DNA from: JAAUSY01 sp964526735
Lineage (GTDB): Bacteria > Chloroflexota > Chloroflexia > Chloroflexales > Chloroflexaceae
Direction of reading: 5' to 3'
Assembly: GCA_964526735.1 (NCBI GenBank)
Contig: CAZGLO010000129.1
Location: 1-6,711 of the forward strand
Length of the DNA stretch: 6,711 nt
Shown: one piece after another, positions 1 to 6,477 of the stretch
Numbering within the stretch: the stretch's first letter is position 1
Layout of the letters: each line of letters starts with the position of its first letter
Translations under genes and position numbers: made by a program
Notes under the pieces: generated by a model
Told to the model about the DNA's origin: nothing
Databases searched by the model: none
Seen by the model: the letters and a program-made list of their open reading frames with translations, nothing else

Positions 1-60
1 CTTTCACCGACTCTTGCGCGGTGGAAGCCACGCCGTTTGAACGGCAGTGGAGGAAACCGC
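1..60 (+). mobile_element. Probable 3' remnant of an IS200/IS605-type tnpB element
   Basis: Frame 3 reads in from the window edge as ...TDSCAVEATPFERQWRKP, which resembles the C-terminal tails of IS605 OrfB/TnpB proteins (recalled, not searched). The frame stays open to a TAG at 186-188, but everything after about position 60 is probably outside the original gene. The DNA at 28-50 folds into a hairpin, CCAC-GCCGTT against AACGGC-A-GTGG with one bulged A, the kind of structure found in tnpB 3' ends and in the guide-RNA scaffolds that overlap them. No GGGTAGCTGAC-like right end is visible here, unlike the element at the other edge, so the terminus may be lost or belong to another subgroup. Only the tail lies in the window, so the call is tentative. 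Confidence 0.35.
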
Positions 61-76
61 GCTTCTCCTTTCTTTA

Positions 77-105
77 TTGTAATAATCGGAAATTTATGTT
101 ATCAT
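77..105 (+). promoter_or_regulatory. Sigma70-type promoter with extended -10 for the left RNA
   Basis: A -35 box TTGTAA (77-82) and a -10 box TATCAT (100-105, five of six consensus bases) are separated by exactly 17 bp. A TG at 97-98 makes an extended -10. The predicted start is about 112-114, exactly where the conserved structured sequence begins. The same layout (17-bp spacer, TGn, 6 nt from the -10 box to CCAGGG) is found at the inverted copy near the right end. That shared geometry is the main support. Confidence 0.55.
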
Positions 106-111
106 TCAATT

Positions 112-253
112 CCAGGGTGGCTGTCATACCGCCTATTGTCTCGGAGACGGAATCCCCGTCGCGCCAGGGACAAGCCGCCACTCTTTAGAGCGTACGGTAT
201 ATGACATATACGTCTTTCTTCGTGGTATTTTTGTACAAAAAAACACGATTTTT
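112..253 (+). ncRNA. Candidate structured small RNA, left copy (HEARO/omega-RNA-like?)
   Basis: The transcript would begin CCAGGGTGGCTGTCA near 112 and end at the hairpin and T-run at 221-253, about 140 nt. Positions 112-134 match the inverse of 6592-6614 with one mismatch, and a second block around GTCGCGCC(A/G)GGG also matches. A closing stem pairs TGTCATA (122-128) with TATGACA (200-206); the right copy has the same stem with one base pair changed on both sides. Internal hairpins include GACGG/CCGTC with loop AATCC, and an outer TTGTC/GACAA. This copy lacks the 3' arm and the CCGCCT/AGGCGG hairpin of the right copy, so it may be a shortened or decayed relative. The TATGACA arm can alternatively fold into a local hairpin, GTATAT-GAC-ATATAC (197-211). 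No long reading frame explains the conservation. Family assignment is uncertain. Confidence 0.45.
221..253 (+). terminator. Hairpin plus T-run ending the left RNA
   Basis: CGTG (221-224) pairs with CACG (244-247). Inside it lies a TTTTT-GTAC-AAAAA palindrome (228-241), with a small internal loop between the two helices, and ATTTTT (248-253) follows. This is the layout of an intrinsic terminator, although the stem is A-T rich and imperfect. It would separate the left RNA from the serine hydrolase gene 310 bases further on, supporting a self-contained RNA gene. Confidence 0.45.
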
Positions 254-271
254 CCCCATCCCCATCCCCAT
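254..271. repeat. Three tandem CCCCAT units
   Basis: CCCCAT occurs three times head to tail directly after the T-run of the candidate terminator. It is a small microsatellite with no evident role. Confidence 0.7.
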
Positions 272-564
272 CGAATTATATCCCACTGAATAATGAGTTA
301 AGAACGACTCTACGACACTAATGAATGTCTGCATATCGCGTTGTGCTCTATTTCTGTGTTTTTCTCACGACAAATGCGTTATACTTCCCAACACACGCCA
401 GACGTGGTACCATGCACACCATATACCAATGCAAACAACCCAACGTGTGCGAGCGCCACCTATATCTGGCCAGCCACGCTATTCAGAAGCTCTTGGCGCG
501 CGCAGGGAGAATGGAGTATGCGAGAAGCGCGAGAGCAGGAAATAGAAAGTAGCAATGTTGTATT
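272..564 (+). other. Non-coding leader of the serine hydrolase gene; no convincing gene seen
   Basis: The short reading frames here (about 75 codons in all three forward frames) overlap one another, resemble no known protein and have no ribosome-binding sites, so they are not called. A TATACT at 380-385 could be a -10 box but lacks a good -35. TTGGCG (493-498) with TATGCG (517-522) is weaker still. AGGAAA at 537-542 is too far (22 nt) from the ATG at 565 to be a normal ribosome-binding site. The promoter of the downstream gene is therefore unresolved. Confidence 0.5.
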
Positions 565-2076
565 ATGAGTAAGCAACCAACCGCTCGGGATCGGATAATC
601 GAACGACGGGAACGTCGTCGGCGCGAGCAGAAAGAGCGTCGTGAGCGCAAAGAGCTGTTCCGGCGGTCGGAGAAGATTCGCCGGAGTGCCCTCCGCAAGA
701 GCGACCCAACGCTCCGATTTATGCTCCAGCTCATCGTCGTCGTGACCATTATTCTTGGCGGGTTTGGGCTGCAAGAGGCGGCCGAGTGGATACCGGTATC
801 GGCGCGTCCGTTTCAGCAGACGGCAGCTACTCCGACCCCGTCTCCCGATGACACAGAACGCGACACAGCGCCATCTATCTTCAAGGTAGGGCTCGACCCA
901 CTTGCGCCAATTGCTACCCCCACGGCACGAGACCCCGCGGCTGTTCTGCGTCCGACTTCGCCTGCCGATGTCCCCACTCCCATCTCGTCGTTAGCAACCA
1001 ACGATCCACAGCTTGCCACGGCGTTGCAGAAGATTATCAACGAGGTAGGGACACGGCCCGGCAATCCCGGCGTCGCTATGTACATTGAGACGCCAGAAAA
1101 AGGGACATGGGCCGGGGCAAGCGGCTATGCCGACCGTAAAGAGAAACGGCCGGTGGCGGTCAACGACCGATTCCGCATTGCCAGCCTCACGAAGATGTTC
1201 GTAGCCACGATTGTGCTGCAGCTGGTCGAGGAGGAGACGCTCTCGCTTGACGACACGGTGGAGGAGTGGCTGCCGGGGGTTGTCCCCAACGGCTCCAACA
1301 TCACCCTGCACCACCTGTTGAGCCATACGAGTGGGCTGTACGACTACCTTGACTACGTGTTTGAGAGCCACTACTTTGCCGAAGACCCGTTGCGGGTCTG
1401 GCTGCCGCACGAAATGGTGGCACACGGCGTATCAAATGACCCCTATTTTGCCCCTGGCGAGGCCGGAAAATGGCACTATTCCAATACCAACTACATTCTT
1501 TTGGGGATGATCATCGAGCAGGCGACCGACTCCTCATTGCGTGACCAGCTTCACCGCCGTATCATTGAGCCGCTTGGCCTGCATAACACCTATCTGGAGG
1601 ATTATGATGAGGTATCGGATGGCCCTCTCTTAGATGTCCACGGCTATATTGGCGATAGCGACTATACCCATGCAAGTCTCTCGGCATGGGCGGCGGGCGG
1701 TATTGTCTCAAATGTCCATGATGTAGCAGTCTTTGGTAAAGCGCTCTTCGAGGGTGACTTGCTGAGCGAGGAAATGCGCAACCGGATGCTCACACCGGTG
1801 CGGGCAAACTTCATTGATGCAGAGAATTACCCGATCTACGGCCTTGGGGTGGCGCAAAATGTCGAAGCGTTGGCACTCGCCACGATGGGCGCATCGCTGT
1901 CGGAGATGCATTTCCAAGCGGTGTGGGGGCATATTGGCGGGTTGTCTGGCTTTAAGTCGGTGCTTGCATACAAACCAGAGGAGAAAATCACTTTTGTCCT
2001 GCTGACCAACCAGATGACAGTCGGGACAATGCCCATCATGGTAGAGACACTCAATCTGCTCTCCAATGGTGGATAG
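565..2076 (+). CDS. Membrane-anchored serine hydrolase, beta-lactamase/class C PBP family
   Basis: This 503-residue protein belongs to the S12 beta-lactamase/D-alanyl-D-alanine carboxypeptidase superfamily. The nucleophile motif SLTK is at 207-210 (Ser207, Lys210), the second motif is YSN at 305-307, and the third is HIGG at 456-459 in place of KTG, as in class C-like esterases and peptidases. LLSHTSGL at 251-258 is a further family signature. Residues 1-46 are very rich in Arg, Lys and Glu. A single hydrophobic segment lies at about 52-69, followed by a Thr/Pro/Ser-rich linker to about 145. The layout suggests a cytoplasmic basic tail, one membrane anchor and an external catalytic domain. 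Substrate is unknown: peptidoglycan peptides, esters or small peptides are all possible. ATG 565 is the only usable start, since an in-frame TAG lies at 550-552, but it has no clear Shine-Dalgarno site. The gene converges on dnaG with 64 bp between them and no clear terminator there. Confidence 0.88.
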   Translation: MSKQPTARDRIIERRERRRREQKERRERKELFRRSEKIRRSALRKSDPTLRFMLQLIVVVTIILGGFGLQEAAEWIPVSARPFQQTAATPTPSPDDTERDTAPSIFKVGLDPLAPIATPTARDPAAVLRPTSPADVPTPISSLATNDPQLATALQKIINEVGTRPGNPGVAMYIETPEKGTWAGASGYADRKEKRPVAVNDRFRIASLTKMFVATIVLQLVEEETLSLDDTVEEWLPGVVPNGSNITLHHLLSHTSGLYDYLDYVFESHYFAEDPLRVWLPHEMVAHGVSNDPYFAPGEAGKWHYSNTNYILLGMIIEQATDSSLRDQLHRRIIEPLGLHNTYLEDYDEVSDGPLLDVHGYIGDSDYTHASLSAWAAGGIVSNVHDVAVFGKALFEGDLLSEEMRNRMLTPVRANFIDAENYPIYGLGVAQNVEALALATMGASLSEMHFQAVWGHIGGLSGFKSVLAYKPEEKITFVLLTNQMTVGTMPIMVETLNLLSNGG

Positions 2077-2140
2077 ACGGATAGATGGATATATGACATA
2101 AGAGGGCATATTGGGTATGTGGGATATTTGGGAACGTGTA

Positions 2141-4201
2141 TTATGGTTTCTTGCGTTCGCCCAAATTGCGAATGTCTAAGAAGCTCCTGCTTTGGGGGGG
2201 GACGCCAATATGTGCCCGGTAGTGGCTCAGCTCAACGAGCAATTGCTGCCGTTGCCGCATCTCCTCCGCATCATCCAGCTCATTCAGGTGGCTGGTCAGC
2301 GAACGGAGGAGGCGTTTGGTCTGTTCCATCCGCAGCCGCTTGGCACAACGTTCCGCCTCTTGGTTGTAGCGATATTCGGTTGGGCGCGGCAGGGTGAGCG
2401 ACGCCAATTGCTCAATCTGCGTATGCAAAGCCTTATCGATTGATTGTGCCCACCGCCGCAGCTTATCATTATTCCCCTGATGGCTTGTCAATTTGGGTGT
2501 GCCTGCCTTCTGCCAGAGCAGCCAAATCAACCGATTTTCGGTCATTTCAAAGAGCGTTTCGATTTTCCCTGTCAGGAAGGACTGTGCCCGCGGGAACGAC
2601 TCCAGTTTCTGGTTGATCGTCTCCTGCACAACCGCCTTCGTAGAGGGGTGGCGGAGCATCAAGGCAAGCATGTAGTCCTCAAGCGACGGCGGCGGAGCAG
2701 GCGCACGGTATGAGAGGTCAAGTAGCCGCTGATCTGGCATTGGCGCGTGCGGGCGGCGGGAGGAGGATGGGGAAGATGAGGAAGATGAGGAAGATGACGA
2801 CCTCCTGCTATCGCCCTGCCTACTGCCCGTACGGGGTGAACGCTTCGGTTGGGTGGTTTGGCGGAGGAGATCGAGGATCAGCTCTGCCCTGACCCCGATA
2901 ACGTGCTCAAGTTTGGCAACGTAGACCCGCTGCTGCACATCGTCGAGGCGGGCAATCAGCGGGATAAGGCGATCCAGCGCATGCCGTTGGCCCTGTGCCG
3001 TCGAGAGGTTGAGGTTGGCGGTGTAGGCATCGATGTAGAACTCCACCACCGGCACCGCCTGCGATACCAGTTTTTGCCATTGTTGCGGGTTTTGGCGGAT
3101 GACATCATCCGGGTCACTCCCCGGCGGCATTTTGACGATGTGAAGCGACACATCGCGCTGCCACTCTATCAGCCCCTGTGCCGATACCACCGGCTGTACG
3201 GCCTCGCTCCCCTCATCAGTCTCATCGGTCTGCTGCAGTGCCTCAATGCTTCGCAGGGTTGCTTTTTGGCCAGCCGCGTCGGAGTCGAGGGCCAGGACGA
3301 TATGCTGCGAGAGCCGTTTGAGCAGCCCAATATGCCCCTTTGTCAACGATGTCCCTAATGGTGCTACGACATTTCCAAATCCACATTGGTGCGCCGTGAT
3401 AACATCGATATAGCCCTCTACCACGACCGTCGCGTCCTCCTTGCGGATGGCGTCGCGGGCGCGGTCAAGCCCATAGAGGATACGGCCCTTATCAAAGAGG
3501 TCAGTCTGCGGGGTATTGAGGTATTTGGGCTGGCTGTCATCAAGCGCGCGCCCGCCAAATCCAACCACCCGCTCTTTCGCATCGCGGATGGGGAAAATAA
3601 GCCGCCCGCGGAAGCGGTCATACCAGCCGCTTTTCTGCCGCTGAATGGTTAACCCCGTCGCCTCAACGTCTTCCGGCTGATAGCCTTTGCGCTCTACGAG
3701 GTAGGCATAGAGGTGTGTCCACTCATTTGGGGCATAGCCAAGCTGAAAATGCTCAATCGTTTCGCGGGAAATGCCACGCTTCTCAAGATAACGGCGTCCT
3801 GCCTCTCCCTGCGATGTCTGTAGCAGGATGAAGGAGAGATAATTGGCGGCGGTGGCGGCAATCTCTAGGAGCTTGGTGCGACGTTGGCTTTCCTGCTGTT
3901 TTTCGGGCGTGGGCGGGGCAAGCTCTATACCAGCACGGTGGGCGAGCGTTTCCAGCGCATCGTGGAACTCGCTCCCGTGGCTGCGCATAATGAAGTCGAA
4001 GACCGTCCCGGAGGCCTGGCAGCCAAAGCAGTAGAACGATTGAGTGTCGGGGAAGACGTGGAAGGCAGGCGTACGGGTGTTTCGGTGAAAAGGACAAAAC
4101 CCCACATATGTACGCCCAGACTTGCGAAGAGGCACGGTTTGCCCAATGACCTCGACAATGTCTAGCCGCTGTTTGATTTCATCAACCACACTACTGCTCA
4201 T
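2141..4201 (-). CDS. dnaG: DNA primase DnaG
   Basis: DnaG makes the RNA primers for Okazaki fragments and for replication start, acting with the DnaB helicase at the fork. The 686-residue protein has the expected order. The N-terminal zinc ribbon has ligands Cys36, His39, Cys58 and Cys61 (CPFH and CFGC). The catalytic core has the RFRGRLIFPI motif at 196-205. The TOPRIM domain has Glu262 in EGYID and DSD at 306-308 for metal binding, where many primases have DGD. A C-terminal helical region from about 505 is the likely helicase-binding domain. A Gln/Glu-rich insertion at about 321-342 interrupts the TOPRIM region. A linker at about 450-500 contains ten consecutive serines (468-477). The start has GGGGGG at 4206-4211, which can pair with the anti-SD with a G-U, four bases before ATG. 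dgt lies upstream on the same strand; rpoD, often next to dnaG, is absent here. Confidence 0.96.
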   Translation of the reverse strand: MSSSVVDEIKQRLDIVEVIGQTVPLRKSGRTYVGFCPFHRNTRTPAFHVFPDTQSFYCFGCQASGTVFDFIMRSHGSEFHDALETLAHRAGIELAPPTPEKQQESQRRTKLLEIAATAANYLSFILLQTSQGEAGRRYLEKRGISRETIEHFQLGYAPNEWTHLYAYLVERKGYQPEDVEATGLTIQRQKSGWYDRFRGRLIFPIRDAKERVVGFGGRALDDSQPKYLNTPQTDLFDKGRILYGLDRARDAIRKEDATVVVEGYIDVITAHQCGFGNVVAPLGTSLTKGHIGLLKRLSQHIVLALDSDAAGQKATLRSIEALQQTDETDEGSEAVQPVVSAQGLIEWQRDVSLHIVKMPPGSDPDDVIRQNPQQWQKLVSQAVPVVEFYIDAYTANLNLSTAQGQRHALDRLIPLIARLDDVQQRVYVAKLEHVIGVRAELILDLLRQTTQPKRSPRTGSRQGDSRRSSSSSSSSSSPSSSRRPHAPMPDQRLLDLSYRAPAPPPSLEDYMLALMLRHPSTKAVVQETINQKLESFPRAQSFLTGKIETLFEMTENRLIWLLWQKAGTPKLTSHQGNNDKLRRWAQSIDKALHTQIEQLASLTLPRPTEYRYNQEAERCAKRLRMEQTKRLLRSLTSHLNELDDAEEMRQRQQLLVELSHYRAHIGVPPQSRSFLDIRNLGERKKP
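2194..2201 (-). repeat. C8 homopolymer near the 3' end of dnaG
   Basis: Eight C residues in the coding strand span GTC CCC CCC C, encoding part of GVPPQ near residues 666-670. Slippage in replication or transcription would change only about the last 18 residues of the primase. Confidence 0.8.
2771..2797 (-). repeat. 9-bp microsatellite encoding the DnaG serine run
   Basis: The plus strand shows GGAAGATGA repeated three times in tandem, with degenerate related sequence on both sides. On the coding strand it gives TCATCTTCC-type units, that is, three serine codons per unit. Copy-number change would alter the linker length in frame. Confidence 0.7.
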
Positions 4202-4221
4202 AGCGCCCCCCGTTTTTAGAC

Positions 4222-4265
4222 AAAAAAAGCCTACCTGGGGAGTACCACATATAGATGTCTCCCCA
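4222..4265 (-). terminator. Possible terminator or attenuator between dgt and dnaG
   Basis: GGGGAG (4237-4242) pairs with CTCCCC (4259-4264), extended by T4236-A4265. Inside is a second helix, ACAT/ATGT, with loop ATAG and a bulge TACC. On the minus strand a run of seven T follows at 4228-4222 after a 7-nt gap, longer than in a classical terminator. It lies 20 bp before the dnaG start, so if active it would reduce dnaG relative to dgt. E. coli also has a terminator just upstream of dnaG in its rpsU-dnaG-rpoD operon. Confidence 0.35.
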
Positions 4266-4272
4266 ACCGGAT

Positions 4273-4310
4273 ATCGACTATCATCGACTATTATCGACTG
4301 TTATCTACTT
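4273..4310. repeat. Four 10-bp tandem repeats (iteron-like) upstream of dnaG
   Basis: ATCGACTATC, ATCGACTATT, ATCGACTGTT and the degenerate ATCTACTT begin at 4273, 4283, 4293 and 4303, an exact 10-bp period. One unit per helical turn would put protein contacts on one face of the DNA. The array sits entirely in the 119-bp dgt-dnaG gap, beside the candidate attenuator, so a regulatory operator is plausible but not shown. Confidence 0.65.
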
Positions 4311-4320
4311 GAGTGGAATA

Positions 4321-5382
4321 CTAGAGATCCCAAGTCTTTGGGACAAAAAACGCGTGAAAGGTACGAATTGCGTAGAGATCGGTCATGCCTGCGATATAAT
4401 CAACGACTGCCCGTTCAATGGGTTCCTGGAGCCGTTGGTTGACGTGTAGAAGATACGGTGGAATGCAATCAGGGTGTTGCACGAATTCATTATACAACAT
4501 TTCAATGAGTTGTGCGACTTTCTCATTCTCTTGCTTCGCATGGCTATTTTGGTACACATGTTCAAATAAATATTCACGCAATTCGTTCGTCGCATCGAGC
4601 ACTGGCTGGCTCATGGAGATGAGGGGCGGGTCGGGCGGGCTGCCTTCCCCCGTCGCCCACCAATTCTGCCGAACCAGGTCTTGCACCATCGTGTTGATGC
4701 GCGTGGAGTGGGTTGTCCCCAACACGTCCAGGCTGGCGGTGGGGAGGTCTTCCTGCCGCAGGATACCGGCGTGGATCGCATCATCAATATCGTGGTTGAT
4801 ATAGGCGATGCTGTCGCACACCTTGATAAGCTGGCCCTCAAGCGTACTCGCCACGCCCCACGCCGTCGCAAAGATATTCTTGCGCACCTTGGAGTGCAGC
4901 AAAATGCCTTCGCGCACCACACTCGTGAGGTTAAGCCCTTGGCCATTCTTCTCCAACACCTCAATAATGCGGCAACTCTGCTCATTGTGCCGAAAGCCGC
5001 CCGGATGCACCCGCGCCAACGCCACCTCGCCCTCGTGGCCGAAAGGTGCGTGACCCAGATCGTGCCCCAACCCGATTGCTTCTGTCAAATCTTCGTTGAG
5101 GCGCAAGGCACGAGCAACCGTCCGCGCGATTTGGGTGACTTCAAGCGTGTGCGTCAGCCGTGTGCGGTAGTGGTCATTCTCTGGCGCAATGAAGACTTGC
5201 GTTTTGTGTTTGAGGCGGCGGAATGAGGTAGAATGCAGAATGCGGTCACGGTCGCGCTGAAAAGCCGTCCGCATGGGAGACTCTTCAACTGGATATTCGC
5301 GTACTGCATTGGCGCTTTTGGCTGCCAGAGGAGAGAGACGTTGTTCTTCTTCCTCTTCCAGATAGTGTCGAATAGATGACAT
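4321..5382 (-). CDS. dgt: Deoxyguanosinetriphosphate triphosphohydrolase-like HD-domain protein
   Basis: The enzyme hydrolyses dGTP, or dNTPs more broadly, to the nucleoside and tripolyphosphate, and so trims the precursor pool for DNA synthesis. The 353-residue length fits the shorter bacterial dGTPase-like group. The HD-domain metal ligands are visible: His78 in RLTHTLEV, His107-Asp108 in GLGHDLGHAPFGH, and Asp190 in CDSIAYINHDIDDA. RRLKHKTQVF (55-64) and the GGFRHNEQS segment (128-136) are typical of the family. The ATG is preceded by AGAGAGG with 6 nt spacing (5390-5396 on the plus strand), a good ribosome-binding site. It follows the WD40 gene by 67 bp and precedes dnaG by 119 bp on the same strand, so co-transcription is likely. 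Substrate range cannot be read from sequence. Confidence 0.94.
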   Translation of the reverse strand: MSSIRHYLEEEEEQRLSPLAAKSANAVREYPVEESPMRTAFQRDRDRILHSTSFRRLKHKTQVFIAPENDHYRTRLTHTLEVTQIARTVARALRLNEDLTEAIGLGHDLGHAPFGHEGEVALARVHPGGFRHNEQSCRIIEVLEKNGQGLNLTSVVREGILLHSKVRKNIFATAWGVASTLEGQLIKVCDSIAYINHDIDDAIHAGILRQEDLPTASLDVLGTTHSTRINTMVQDLVRQNWWATGEGSPPDPPLISMSQPVLDATNELREYLFEHVYQNSHAKQENEKVAQLIEMLYNEFVQHPDCIPPYLLHVNQRLQEPIERAVVDYIAGMTDLYAIRTFHAFFVPKTWDL

Positions 5383-5449
5383 GATAGATCCTCTCTAAAT
5401 TCCTCTCACGTGCATACGACAACTATTTGCACAGGGGAAGGGGTATTTG

Positions 5450-5466
5450 CTACTCGTATTGAGTAG
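5450..5466 (-). other. Perfect inverted repeat at the WD40 stop codon
   Basis: CTACTC and GAGTAG flank a 5-nt loop, and the second arm contains the TAG stop. No T-run follows, so it is not a standard terminator. It might affect mRNA stability or processing between WD40 and dgt. Confidence 0.4.
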
Positions 5467-6469
5467 AGGGGATTGTGACGACCTCTGGGATGGCGACGGG
5501 TGTGGGTTGCTCTTCTGTCGGCATGTGCGCAGCATACGTTTGATAGCCATTGAGGTTTCCGTTGGTAGGCGGCTCAATAAGGCTTGCCGGGTCGAGGAGC
5601 CAAAACCGCAACGTCTCATCGTTGCCCGCCGACGCCAACATACGGCCATCGGGGCTAAAGGCGACGGTGTAGACCGAATCGGTATGCCCTTGCAACTGCC
5701 ACAGCTCGCGCTTGGTTTCTACATCCCACAGCCGCACGGTCTTGTCCCAGCTTGCCGATGCGAGTATGCGGCCATTTGGGTGGAAGGCGACATGCTGGAC
5801 AGGGTGCGTATGGCCCATCAACGACCCGCAACTGCGTCCCTTCTCCACGTCCCACAGCCGGATAGTCTTGTCGAGGCTTGCCGAGGCAAGCATGTGGCCA
5901 TTGGGGTGAAAGGCCAATCCCTCAACCGAATAGGCATGCCCAACGAGGTGATGGCGCTCATAGCCGGTGGTCGTATCCCACAAACTGATGACTTTATCGC
6001 CCCCCGCCGAGGCAAGGATGCGACCGTTGGGGTGAAACGCCACATCGTGGACTTCACGGGTATGTGCCTTGACCAACCACGTCATACAGCCCGTCGTGCC
6101 GTTGCAGAGGCGGACGGTGGTGTCAATCCCTCCAAGCCCAAGCAGACGACCACTATCGCTGAAGATGGCCCGATTGCCCCGGAGGCGGCGGAGTTCACGT
6201 CCGTGCACCATATCCCACAAACAGATGGAATCATCAGCGCACCCGACGACTAAGAGCCGTCCGTCGGGGCTGAAAGCCACACTCTGCACCCAGTCGGTGA
6301 CATATAGGCGGGAAATTTCGGCTCCGGTCGCCATATCCCATAATCGCACCGTGTTATCAAAACTCCCCGATGCGAGCACACGGCCATCGGGGCGAAAGGC
6401 GATACTGTCTGTGGGAGCGCCTACGTTTCTTTGGAGTACGCCTTGAAAATACATGAACCTCGATACCAC
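5450..6469 (-). CDS. Seven-bladed WD40 beta-propeller protein
   Basis: The protein (339 residues from GTG 6469, or 334 from ATG 6454) is almost entirely WD40 repeats, which usually form a protein-binding scaffold. Blades are at about 13-55, 58-98, 99-135, 136-177, 178-219, 220-261 and 262-296, with the usual FSPDGR-LAS-S-D-TVRLWD pattern. Blade 3 is degenerate: it lacks about six residues near its start and has LCN where LWD is expected. A proline-rich tail of about 43 residues follows. There is no signal peptide, membrane segment or catalytic domain, so it is probably cytoplasmic. A TAG at 6470-6472 lies directly before the GTG, so no longer start exists. ATG 6454 has a short GAGG three bases upstream, and neither start has a strong ribosome-binding site. 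Loss of an N-terminal domain is possible but the propeller looks complete. It may be co-transcribed with dgt. Function is unknown. Confidence 0.85.
   Translation of the reverse strand: MVSRFMYFQGVLQRNVGAPTDSIAFRPDGRVLASGSFDNTVRLWDMATGAEISRLYVTDWVQSVAFSPDGRLLVVGCADDSICLWDMVHGRELRRLRGNRAIFSDSGRLLGLGGIDTTVRLCNGTTGCMTWLVKAHTREVHDVAFHPNGRILASAGGDKVISLWDTTTGYERHHLVGHAYSVEGLAFHPNGHMLASASLDKTIRLWDVEKGRSCGSLMGHTHPVQHVAFHPNGRILASASWDKTVRLWDVETKRELWQLQGHTDSVYTVAFSPDGRMLASAGNDETLRFWLLDPASLIEPPTNGNLNGYQTYAAHMPTEEQPTPVAIPEVVTIPSTQYE
5687..6064 (-). repeat. Three exact 126-bp coding repeats (WD40 blades 4-6)
   Basis: Blades 4, 5 and 6 are each exactly 42 codons and all carry FHPNG, where blades 1, 2 and 7 have RPDG or SPDG. 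Blades 5 and 6 share ASAS-DKT-RLWDVE. This points to a recent internal duplication within the propeller. Confidence 0.7.
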
Positions 6470-6477
6470 CTACGGAT

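Noticed and set aside
113..133. AGGGTGG...ACCGCC resembles the T-box antiterminator motif
   Set aside because: The two halves are split by about six extra bases. The predicted start is at the motif itself, leaving no room for a specifier stem, and neither downstream gene is an aminoacyl-tRNA synthetase or an amino-acid gene.
325..552. Short overlapping forward frames of about 75 codons
   Set aside because: Three frames are open over the same stretch, protein composition is unremarkable, and there is no ribosome-binding site or recognisable similarity. This is probably non-coding leader.
198..2100. TATATGACATA occurs at 198-208 and 2090-2100, flanking the serine hydrolase
   Set aside because: An 11-mer repeat of this AT-rich kind is expected by chance in a window of this size, and no other insertion signs accompany it.
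2077..2140. Terminator between the convergent serine hydrolase and dnaG genes
   Set aside because: Only a weak ATATG/CATAT pairing with an 11-nt loop and no T-run was found.
2849..3358. Open frame on the plus strand (169 codons)
   Set aside because: It is antisense to the dnaG catalytic core, with no domain and no ribosome-binding site.
5447..6253. Long open frame on the plus strand (268 codons)
   Set aside because: It lies wholly antisense to the WD40 gene. Its repeated segments mirror the WD40 blades, and it has no recognisable domain.
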